A stretch of DNA of 21,896 nt, taken from contig CAYVXX010000037.1 of assembly GCA_964454305.1 (NCBI GenBank), positions 1 to 21,896 on the forward strand. The letters run 5' to 3'. The stretch's first letter is position 1; every line of letters begins with the position of its first letter. The notes under the pieces are model-generated. The model ran no database searches. It was given only the letters and a program-made list of their open reading frames with translations, and was not told the origin of the DNA. This stretch comes from JAUSPI01 sp964454305. GTDB lineage: Bacteria > Desulfobacterota > Syntrophia > Syntrophales > JADFWA01. Below, piece after piece: positions 16,241 through 21,896 of this stretch. The translations under genes and the position numbers were made by a program.

Positions 16241-17608
16241 TCAGTCTTCTCCCATGGCTTTTTCCAAGTCTGCCCGGGCGGTCCAGAGATCCAGTACCGC
16301 CTTGTCGAAATTTCGGGTTTCATCCCGGTAGGAGGCTTCATCCTGCAGGACGTCTTTCAGGAGGGCGGCCTGATCCCTGTAACGGTTTACGGTAATCCGG
16401 AGTCTTTCCCGGGACGTTTCCTTCATGAGCCGTGCGGTGTCGACGGCCGACCTCCCTTCCTCCAGCTTTCGGAGCCGGAAGTGTATATCGGACAGAATCA
16501 GGGCTTCCGTTTCCCGGAGGTTGTTTTTCGTCTGAAGGATGGAGTGTTCCCGCTCTCCCAGTTCCCGTCGTTTTCTTCCCCAGTCGAAGAACTCCCAGGT
16601 CAGAACCAGCCCCACCGAGGCCGTTTCCTCTGGCAGGACTTCCACATTGTGGAGTCTTCCGTAGTTCAGGGAGAGATTCAGGTCGGGGATGTATTCCGCC
16701 TTTTTCAGCCTTTTCCCGTATTCCGCCTGCTGTACCCTGAGACGGGTCTCCTTGAGCTCGGGACGGTTCATCAGGGCTTTTGAAACGGCCTCTTCCCCGT
16801 CGATTTCAAAGGGTGCCGGCTCCGGGACGGAAACAACATCGAAGGCTGTTTCAATGTCCCGGCCCATGAGGCGGTTGAGATTTTCCTTCCGGGACCGGAT
16901 GGCGTTTTCGAGGGTGCGTTTTTCATCTTCCGCCCTGGAGAGATTAGCCTCCACCTCCATCCTGTCCACCTCGAGGGCTGTTCCCTGGCGGACAAAGTTT
17001 TCCACCACCCGCCGGAGTTCCCGATAAAAGGAAACGGTTTCCCGGGCGGCTTTGAGAGTGCTCTGCAGGCCCAGGATCCCAAAATAGTCATGCTTGATCT
17101 CGTTCGTTACCGTGTGGCGGCTGATTCGCAGAGCCTCGTGGGTCAGATCCTTTGAAACTTTGAGATAATCGATTCCCAGGCCGATCCTGTACTGCTGGGA
17201 CAGGGGCTGGGTGAGCTGGGCCAGGGCGTAGGTGGTGAAACGGGGTTCCGTGTCGATGGTCGTGTCCTTCGCAGGAATGGGCCCGATCACGGAGTTGTTC
17301 CCGAACACGCCCTTTTTGAATTCGAAATCCAGGGTTTTCAGGAGGCGGGACTCCATGACATAAAGCTCGAGGGCGGGGAAGCGTTTCGTCCGAGCGGCGG
17401 CGATCTGATCTTCTGTCTTGTCCACTTCCCAGGCGGCGTTTTGTGCCTGCCGATTCTCGTCCAGGCCGTATCGGATTGCCTCCTCGAGGGTGAGGATCTC
17501 GGAACGGGCCGGCGAGATTCCTTCGAAGAGAAGGAAAATTACGACAAAAAAAAGGATTCCCGTCCGTCTGACGCCGTGATTGATGTTGATAAGAGCTTCC
17601 TTCTTCAC
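16241..17608 (-). CDS. TolC family outer-membrane efflux protein
   Basis: Outer-membrane channel of the tripartite pump, 455 residues. An N-terminal signal peptide has a basic start, a hydrophobic core LFFVVIFLLF and a likely cleavage near SPARSE. The repeated TolC fold follows: LTLEEAIRYGLDENRQAQNA opens the first structural repeat and long charged coiled-coil helices alternate with strands. The second repeat begins around SKALMNRPELKETRLRVQQ. GTG at 17608 is the only start codon available: no ATG, GTG or TTG occurs in frame between the upstream sequence and the end of the signal peptide core. No ribosome binding site precedes it. The promoter at 17615-17643 would start transcription on this GTG. 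First gene of the operon; GC-rich like its partners. Confidence 0.9.
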   Translation of the reverse strand: MKKEALININHGVRRTGILFFVVIFLLFEGISPARSEILTLEEAIRYGLDENRQAQNAAWEVDKTEDQIAAARTKRFPALELYVMESRLLKTLDFEFKKGVFGNNSVIGPIPAKDTTIDTEPRFTTYALAQLTQPLSQQYRIGLGIDYLKVSKDLTHEALRISRHTVTNEIKHDYFGILGLQSTLKAARETVSFYRELRRVVENFVRQGTALEVDRMEVEANLSRAEDEKRTLENAIRSRKENLNRLMGRDIETAFDVVSVPEPAPFEIDGEEAVSKALMNRPELKETRLRVQQAEYGKRLKKAEYIPDLNLSLNYGRLHNVEVLPEETASVGLVLTWEFFDWGRKRRELGEREHSILQTKNNLRETEALILSDIHFRLRKLEEGRSAVDTARLMKETSRERLRITVNRYRDQAALLKDVLQDEASYRDETRNFDKAVLDLWTARADLEKAMGED

Positions 17609-17614
17609 GGTGTG

Positions 17615-17643
17615 AGTATAGGAAGAAGGAAGTTTTAAGTCAA
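17615..17643 (-). promoter_or_regulatory. Near-consensus promoter of the efflux operon, predicting a leaderless mRNA
   Basis: On the minus strand TTGACT (17638-17643) and TATACT (17615-17620) are separated by exactly 17 bases, each five of six to consensus. Counting six bases (CACACC) after the -10 places +1 at 17608, the G of the GTG start codon of the TolC-like gene. The inverted repeat GTCAA-N7-TTGAC (17639-17655) overlaps the -35 box and could be an operator. Confidence 0.65.
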
Positions 17644-17663
17644 GGGGATTTTGACAACAAAAT

Positions 17664-17855
17664 GTGGGGTGTGACGCTGAGGATTGCGGCAGAGATATAT
17701 CCCGGTGCCCATTCTATTGGAAAGCTATCCGCATTTCGACCCTGTCACCTGAAACCGATGTCCGGGCTCAATTTTGTAACGGAGGATGTCTCACATTGAA
17801 ACAGACTTACAGGGAAATCCGCAAGCGTCGAGAGAAAGCACTTATGCTGGCTTAG
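17664..17855 (+). CDS. Possible small cysteine-rich protein, uncertain
   Basis: A 63-residue ORF from GTG 17664 in the 429-base gap between the divergent efflux operon and priA. It has five cysteines (positions 3, 8, 15, 38, 42) in an arrangement that could bind a metal, with SRCPFYWKAIRI in the middle and a basic C-terminal tail (EIRKRREKA). I do not recognise the family with confidence. The nearest purine-rich stretch (AAGGGG) is about 16 bases upstream of the start, too far for a normal ribosome binding site, and other frames are also open here. It may be real, a degraded gene, or chance. The remaining gap sequence (17856-18037) is AT-rich; I see a possible TATATT -10 box at 17976 without a partner -35 and nothing else. 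Confidence 0.3.
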   Translation: MGCDAEDCGRDISRCPFYWKAIRISTLSPETDVRAQFCNGGCLTLKQTYREIRKRREKALMLA

Positions 17856-18037
17856 GTATAGATAAGGCTTAAGAGTGGAAGAAAAGGTAAAATCATTTTT
17901 GTCTGCTATCGTCAAACGAAAAAAATAGATTGCCTTCTTGTCGCTTGCAAAAGAGATATGGATATGGTCATATGGTATATTAATGATTTATGGCAGTAGT
18001 TTGAGGCAAGTGCGAAAGTTGAGTAAAGGAATAACAT

Positions 18038-20467
18038 ATGTTTGTCAGAGTCGCTGTAAACATACCAACGGATAAGACTTTCATATATTCTGTTCCGGGA
18101 GAGCTTGAAAGGGAAATTGCTACGGGTAAACGTATCCTTGTGCCTTTTGGGAAGAGGAGGGTGACCGGCTATATACTGGAATCAATGGATATAGCCGATA
18201 GAGAAGGAACCAGAGACATAATAGAGATACTGGATATGGAACCGCTCTTTAACGAAGGTGATCTCAAATTTTACAAATGGGCATCTGACTATTATATGTA
18301 TAACCTTGGAAAATCGCTCGGGGGTATCCTTCCCGGGGGGATAGATATAGGAAGCTATCTGTGGCTTTCACTCGCAAGGGAAAACATCAAAGATGCGGGA
18401 GGACGAAGCTTATCTCCGATACAGGACAAAATCATTGAAATCCTGAAAGACTATCCGGAGGGACTTCCTCTGGACAAATTAAAAAAGGTACTCGGTGGAA
18501 AACAGGTGTACCGGGATTTGAAGGTGCTCCAAAACGCAAAACTCACAATTATAGAGGATAGACTCAAAAAACCGAACATAAAAACAAAGAAAGAGAAGGT
18601 AGTAACTCTGTGCAGCGATGGTTTGTCTGATGTAAAGCTGACAGAAAAACAGGGTAAGGTCGTTAATTACCTCAGCCGGCATGGAGAGACATCGATTCCC
18701 CCCCTGAATCGGGAAATTAAAAATGTTTCCGCTGTTATCTGGAGTCTGGAAAAGAAGGGAGTTGTCAGTGTCTCCGAGAGGGAAGTTTACCGGCGCCCCG
18801 GACAGGGGCCGGAGATAGGAAGAGACGAAACAGGGCTGATTCTCAATAAGGAGCAAAAAGCTGCTGTGGAAAAGATCACCCTTAGCATAGCATCAGAAAA
18901 ATTTTCACCACACCTGCTTCACGGTGTTACCGGAAGCGGGAAAACTGAAATCTACCTGAACGTTATCAAAGAGACCCTCAGACTTAAGGGGGGCGTCATT
19001 TTTCTCGTTCCTGAAATATCCCTTACGCCACAGTTGCTTTACAGGTTTAACCGGAGGTTTAAGGATCATGAAATAGCCATTCTCCACAGCGGAGTTTCAA
19101 GGAGTGCAAGATATGATCAGTGGAGGAGGATACAGAGAGGCGAGACAAGAATTGTTGTAGGTGCCAGATCAGCCATATTTGCACCGGTTAGGAACTTGAA
19201 ACTGATAATAGTTGATGAGGAACATGATACGTCTTACAAACAGGATGACCGGATGCGATATAATGCCCGTGATCTGGCGATAGTAAAGGCCAAGCTGGAT
19301 TCTGCGGTTGTTGTACTGGGTTCTGCGACGCCGGGAATGCAGACTTATTACAACATAAAGAAAAGAAAATACACATATCTAAGTTTACCCAAGAGAGTGG
19401 AAGACAAGCCCCTTCCGCAGGTTGAGGTAGTCGATATGAAGGATGAAAGGGATAAGAATGGCAGAATTCCGATTATCTCGCGGTCCCTGAAACATGCAAT
19501 CCGGGATACTCTTGAAAATGGGAAACAATCCCTTCTCTTTTTAAACAGAAGGGGTTTCAATACTTTTATGTGCTGTTTTGACTGCGGCTATGTGTTTAAG
19601 TGTTTGAATTGTTCCGTTTCAATGACACATCATGCGGCTGACGGTACCCTGAGATGCCATTATTGTGATTACTTTAAAAAGAGTCCTTTTGTCTGCCCTT
19701 CTTGTGGGGGAGGAAAGATAAAGAGTTATGGTGTAGGGACAGAGAAGGTGGAAGAAGAAATTTCAGTGCTCTTTCCCGGGGCCAGGGTGGAGCGGATGGA
19801 TAGTGACGTTACTGTGAAGAAGGGAGCTTACGAAAGATTGCTCAAGGCCTTAGACAGCGCGGATATTGATATACTTGTAGGTACCCAGATGATTACCAAA
19901 GGCCATGATTTCCCGAACATTACCCTTGTCGGTGTGGTGTCGGCTGATACATCTCTTAATATCCCCGATTTCAGGGCAGCGGAAAGGACCTTTCAGCTCG
20001 TGACACAGGTTTCAGGGAGGAGTGGAAGGGGAGATACTCCCGGCAGGGTTGTTGTTCAGACATTTAATCCGCAGCATTATGCCATCAAACGGGCAAAAGA
20101 ACACGACTATCCTGGATTTTATGAAGATGAAATATCCCTGCGGCGGGAGCTCGGCTATCCTCCGTTCTCCAGGATGGTGAACCTGCGTATATCGGGGATG
20201 AAAAAAGAAAGAACAGCGGAAGATGTCAGGCGTATCGGAGTTTTGGCCAAAAAACTTTCACTCGATGGTATTGCAAGGGGAAAAGTGGAAATCATGGGTC
20301 CGGCGGAGGCCCCAATTGCGCAAATCAAGGGTAGATACAGATGGCAGATCCTGCTGAAAGGAAAAGATATCAAGGCACTCCACACGCTCGTCAGAAATAT
20401 ACTGATAAAGACAGAAAGTGACGGCATCGATATTAAAGTGGATGCGGATCCGGTTAATTTTATGTAA
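18038..20467 (+). CDS. priA: Primosomal protein N' (replication restart helicase PriA)
   Basis: 3'-to-5' superfamily 2 DNA helicase that recognises stalled forks and reloads the replisome. The 809-residue protein has the N-terminal 3'-DNA-binding domain (FVRVAVNIPTDKTFIYSVP, and GKRILVPFGKRRVTGYI). A winged-helix region precedes the helicase. The helicase has Walker A GVTGSGKTEIYL (about residue 296) and the DEEH box VDEEHDTSYKQ (about 391). Cysteine pairs of the zinc-binding insert span about 511-560 (FDCGYVFKCLNC, RCHYCDYF, VCPSCGGGKI), followed by motifs V and VI (GTQMITKGHDFPNITLVGV, QVSGRSGRGD). ATG 18038 has AAAGGAATAAC with good spacing. All key residues are present and the gene looks complete. 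It stands alone, followed by an accessory toxin-antitoxin module. Confidence 0.97.
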   Translation: MFVRVAVNIPTDKTFIYSVPGELEREIATGKRILVPFGKRRVTGYILESMDIADREGTRDIIEILDMEPLFNEGDLKFYKWASDYYMYNLGKSLGGILPGGIDIGSYLWLSLARENIKDAGGRSLSPIQDKIIEILKDYPEGLPLDKLKKVLGGKQVYRDLKVLQNAKLTIIEDRLKKPNIKTKKEKVVTLCSDGLSDVKLTEKQGKVVNYLSRHGETSIPPLNREIKNVSAVIWSLEKKGVVSVSEREVYRRPGQGPEIGRDETGLILNKEQKAAVEKITLSIASEKFSPHLLHGVTGSGKTEIYLNVIKETLRLKGGVIFLVPEISLTPQLLYRFNRRFKDHEIAILHSGVSRSARYDQWRRIQRGETRIVVGARSAIFAPVRNLKLIIVDEEHDTSYKQDDRMRYNARDLAIVKAKLDSAVVVLGSATPGMQTYYNIKKRKYTYLSLPKRVEDKPLPQVEVVDMKDERDKNGRIPIISRSLKHAIRDTLENGKQSLLFLNRRGFNTFMCCFDCGYVFKCLNCSVSMTHHAADGTLRCHYCDYFKKSPFVCPSCGGGKIKSYGVGTEKVEEEISVLFPGARVERMDSDVTVKKGAYERLLKALDSADIDILVGTQMITKGHDFPNITLVGVVSADTSLNIPDFRAAERTFQLVTQVSGRSGRGDTPGRVVVQTFNPQHYAIKRAKEHDYPGFYEDEISLRRELGYPPFSRMVNLRISGMKKERTAEDVRRIGVLAKKLSLDGIARGKVEIMGPAEAPIAQIKGRYRWQILLKGKDIKALHTLVRNILIKTESDGIDIKVDADPVNFM

Positions 20468-20508
20468 ATGGATACCCCCGCTTTTTCTGGAAAAACACTT
20501 TCGACCCC

Positions 20509-20537
20509 TTGACTTCAAAATATTACACATGTAATGT
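20509..20537 (+). promoter_or_regulatory. Promoter and palindromic operator of the mazEF-type operon
   Basis: TTGACT (20509-20514) is followed by TGTAAT (20530-20535, 15-base spacing) or TAATGT (17-base spacing). A perfect inverted repeat ATTACA-CA-TGTAAT (20522-20535) covers the -10 region. Such a palindrome over the promoter is what ribbon-helix-helix antitoxins use for autorepression; binding is inferred. Confidence 0.55.
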
Positions 20538-20554
20538 TTTTGGAGGTGCTTGTG

Positions 20555-20785
20555 ATGCAAAAGAAACTTACAGTAACCATAGATGAAGAGGTCTATGACG
20601 GCTTAAGGACAGTCATTGGACCACGAAAAATCAGCTGTTTTATCGAAGACTTAGTTCGCCCGCATGTTGTCAAAAAAGATATGTATGCCGCATATAAAGA
20701 GATGGCTGCTGATCATGTCAGGGAATCCGAAGCCCTTGAGTGGGCTGAGGGCACATTTGGGGACTTAAACGATGAAGGGAGGTGA
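20555..20785 (+). CDS. MazE/CopG-like ribbon-helix-helix antitoxin
   Basis: A 76-residue protein with the start set by GGAGGT 7 bases before ATG 20555 (an upstream in-frame ATG at 20534 lacks a site). The N-terminus KKLTVTIDEEVYDGLRTVIG, then the helix ISCFIEDLVRPHV, has the strand-helix-helix look of a ribbon-helix-helix DNA-binding domain. The acidic C-terminal part (SEALEWAEGTFGDLNDEGR) would wrap the toxin. Its stop overlaps the start of the following MazF-type gene by 14 bases. It is expected to neutralise that toxin and repress the operon through the palindrome at 20522-20535. Antitoxin families vary widely, so no symbol is given. Confidence 0.8.
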   Translation: MQKKLTVTIDEEVYDGLRTVIGPRKISCFIEDLVRPHVVKKDMYAAYKEMAADHVRESEALEWAEGTFGDLNDEGR

Positions 20786-21092
20786 AGTGTGGTGGATTAA
20801 CTTCGATCCTTCCATCGGAGGTGAAATCCACAAACAGCGACCGGCCGTTATCGTAAGCAATGATGCTGCCAATCATTTCCTTAATAGAGTCCAGGTCGTG
20901 CCCCTGACGAGTAGCATTGGTAAACTCTACCCAAGCGAAACTTATGTGACGTTTCGTAGAAAAAAAGCCAAGGCTATGGCCGATCAGCTTACCACGGTGA
21001 GCAAGAAGCGGCTAATCAATCCGGCAGGATCGATTTACTCCAATGAGATGGAGGGTATAGGCCGGGCTATCACAATCCAACTTGATCTCTAA
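20772..21092 (+). CDS. MazF/PemK-type endoribonuclease toxin
   Basis: Sequence-specific mRNA interferase of 106 residues, the normal size. The N-terminus GGEVWWINFDP is the conserved beta-barrel entry of the PemK/MazF fold. QRPAVIVSND carries the conserved Arg and Ser/Asn, and QVVPLTSS carries the conserved Thr region. The start ATG 20772 lies inside the antitoxin gene (14-base overlap), fitting coupled translation. An in-frame GTG at 20787 with GGAGG just upstream is an alternative, but it would remove conserved N-terminal residues. The gene looks intact, so the toxin is probably active. Cleavage specificity cannot be predicted. Confidence 0.93.
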   Translation: MKGGEVWWINFDPSIGGEIHKQRPAVIVSNDAANHFLNRVQVVPLTSSIGKLYPSETYVTFRRKKAKAMADQLTTVSKKRLINPAGSIYSNEMEGIGRAITIQLDL

Positions 21093-21099
21093 AGAAGAA

Positions 21100-21120
21100 C
21101 AAGTCACAAGTCACAAGTCA
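21100..21120. repeat. Heptamer tandem repeat (CAAGTCA), three perfect units
   Basis: Three identical 7-base units CAAGTCA directly after the mazF-type stop codon (7 bases downstream). The rest of 21121-21247 is AT-rich spacer with no hairpin terminator and no ORF that I can support. Confidence 0.8.
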
Positions 21121-21249
21121 CTTGAGTGGACAGCAAGACCTGCCCCCTTTTTGCCTCACATCGCGTATATCATCAAGAATCTTGCTTGACATAACTTTCT
21201 TTCTATTTTACCGTATTTTTAATGCTTTAAGGGCATGCTATATTGAATA

Positions 21250-21394
21250 TTGATGCATTCGTAAAAAGTCTCCTCGAGTTGTTATTTCGAGTGAAACGAG
21301 AAATCTTTACGGCGTAACATTTTGTAAATATAAGATTTCTCCCTACGGTCGAAATGACAGATTCGCTGATTTTGATTTTTTACGGGTATGTCAA
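21250..21394. mobile_element. MITE-like element 1, flanked by TA
   Basis: A 145-base non-coding element with imperfect terminal inverted repeats of about 21 bases: the left end is TTGATGCA followed by TTCGTAAAAAGTC, and the right end is GATTTTTTACGGG followed by TATGTCAA. The dinucleotide TA is present on both sides (21248-21249, 21395-21396), as expected for insertion by IS630/mariner-type transposases. Inside is a second palindrome: TTATTTCGAGTGAAACGAGAAATCTT against AAGATTTCTCCC, then TACGGTCGAAATGACA. It carries no transposase, so it would have to be moved in trans. Confidence 0.75.
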
Positions 21395-21396
21395 TA

Positions 21397-21532
21397 TTTA
21401 TGCATTTGTAAAAAGTCTCGAAATGTACTATTTGTCATGCTGAACTTGTTTCAGCATCTAGTTATTTCCGCAAGTTAGAGATCCTGAAATAAATTCAGGA
21501 TGACAAAAACTGACTTTTTACGGGTACGTCAA
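21397..21532. mobile_element. MITE-like element 2, sharing a TA with element 1
   Basis: A 136-base relative of element 1 in direct orientation. The left end is TTTATGCA then TTTGTAAAAAGTC; the right end is GACTTTTTACGGG then TACGTCAA. TA flanks it at 21395-21396 (shared with element 1) and 21533-21534. The interior differs: TTTGTCATGCTGAAC pairs with parts of ATTCAGGATGACAAA, another palindrome. A 7-base direct repeat TATTGAA brackets the two elements together (21241-21247 and 21533-21539). Confidence 0.75.
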
Positions 21533-21595
21533 TATTGAACGCAATCAAAATTGCCTTATACGTAAATGTTATATTTTCAATGGAGGATTTAACAA

Positions 21596-21799
21596 ATGAA
21601 ACTTAAAGTCGTTCTTGAGCCAAGTGAAGAAGGCGGGTTTACAGCCTATGTGCCAAGCCTTCCTGGATGTATTAGTGAAGGAGAAACAAGGGAGGAAACC
21701 TTAGAAAACATCAGGGAGGCAATTGAACTATACCTCGAGCCCGTGGACGACGACATGACGTTAGTGCCGGGTACGGAAATCATGGAACTCGCAGTATGA
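21596..21799 (+). CDS. HicB-like antitoxin (short form)
   Basis: A 67-residue protein with the HicB partial RNase-H fold signature: EPSEEGGFTAYVPSLPGC, then GETREETLENIREAIELYLE. GGAGG lies 9 bases before ATG 21596. The protein ends soon after the core fold, with no C-terminal ribbon-helix-helix or helix-turn-helix domain. It probably binds the toxin but may not bind DNA by itself. The following hicA-type gene starts within its stop (ATGA overlap), so antitoxin precedes toxin, the reverse of classical hicAB. No strong promoter is seen in the 62 bases between the MITE and the gene; a TATATT at 21570 lacks a good -35. Confidence 0.88.
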   Translation: MKLKVVLEPSEEGGFTAYVPSLPGCISEGETREETLENIREAIELYLEPVDDDMTLVPGTEIMELAV

Positions 21800-21896
21800 C
21801 AAAAATCCCGAGTGTTGCATATGACAGAGTCGTTCGTGCACTTCAGCGGGACGGGTGGGTTGTGGTCAGACAGAAGGGAAACCACATAAGACTGCA
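21796..21896 (+). CDS. HicA-like mRNA interferase toxin, truncated by window edge
   Basis: The first 33 codons of a HicA-type gene begin at ATG 21796, overlapping the hicB stop by four bases. The visible protein MTKIPSVAYDRVVRALQR, then DGWVVVRQKGNHIRL, shows the double-stranded-RNA-binding-like HicA fold: the helix with VVRALQRDGW and the RQKGNH motif with the catalytic histidine. Asn replaces the more usual Ser before His. The C-terminal half lies outside the window, so completeness cannot be judged. Confidence 0.88.
   Translation, partial: MTKIPSVAYDRVVRALQRDGWVVVRQKGNHIRL

Noticed and set aside
17945..17981. Promoter for priA (TTGCAA with TCATAT or TATATT)
   Set aside because: No combination gives both a decent -10 and -35 at an acceptable spacing, so it is only mentioned in passing.
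21100..21120. CRISPR-like repeat
   Set aside because: Units are only 7 bases long with no spacers; it is a simple tandem repeat.
1..21896. tRNA, rRNA, riboswitch, CRISPR, phage integrase or complete IS transposase
   Set aside because: Looked for on both strands by eye; no cloverleaf, conserved rRNA segment, regular spaced repeat or transposase-like ORF was seen. Small RNAs without strong signatures could have been missed.

Overview
The window reads as a chromosomal segment of a Gram-negative bacterium. The outer-membrane TolC-type factor, lipoprotein adaptor and RND pump show a double membrane. The fused ADP-forming acyl-CoA synthetase, the queA-tgt-yajC-secD-secF order, the small DUF2065 gene and the mariner-like TA-flanked MITEs are all familiar from anaerobic Desulfobacterota (former Deltaproteobacteria). 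That assignment is inference from gene content; no rRNA or marker tree is available here. Base composition is moderate over most of the window, with one clearly GC-richer block.

Layout. Positions 1-7680 are a minus-strand housekeeping run read right to left: mazG, a DUF2065 membrane protein, queA, tgt, yajC, secD, secF, a DUF456 membrane protein and lepB. It joins nucleotide-pool sanitation, queuosine tRNA modification (QueA and Tgt act in the same pathway) and protein export (YajC-SecDF plus signal peptidase I). A divergent intergenic region with a good sigma70-type promoter separates it from a plus-strand pair at 7873-11389: an ADP-forming acyl-CoA synthetase and, one base downstream, a CCA-adding/poly(A) polymerase family nucleotidyltransferase with an HD domain.

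Positions 11569-17608 hold a minus-strand tripartite efflux operon (TolC-like, then lipoprotein adaptor, then a 1182-residue RND pump with near-zero gene spacing). It is GC-rich relative to both flanks. Its only promoter candidate is near-consensus and would start transcription exactly on the GTG start codon, predicting a leaderless mRNA. The 429-base gap to priA holds one doubtful cysteine-rich ORF. priA (18038-20467) is intact.

The right end (20555-21896) is accessory: a mazEF-type toxin-antitoxin pair with a palindromic operator over its promoter, two abutting MITE-like elements joined by a single TA, and a hicBA-type pair whose hicA runs off the window edge.

The most unusual feature at a small scale is a recurrence of tandem repeats with an exact 7-base period but unrelated unit sequences, lying at or across the 3' ends of genes (tgt/yajC gap, mazG C-terminus, mazF downstream), along with several large inverted repeats that abut stop codons. 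I see no rRNA, tRNA, CRISPR array, integrase or complete IS transposase. No unequivocally new multi-gene system was found. The best candidates for follow-up are the leaderless pump operon, its atypical proton-relay residues and inserted domain, and the 7-base-period repeats.
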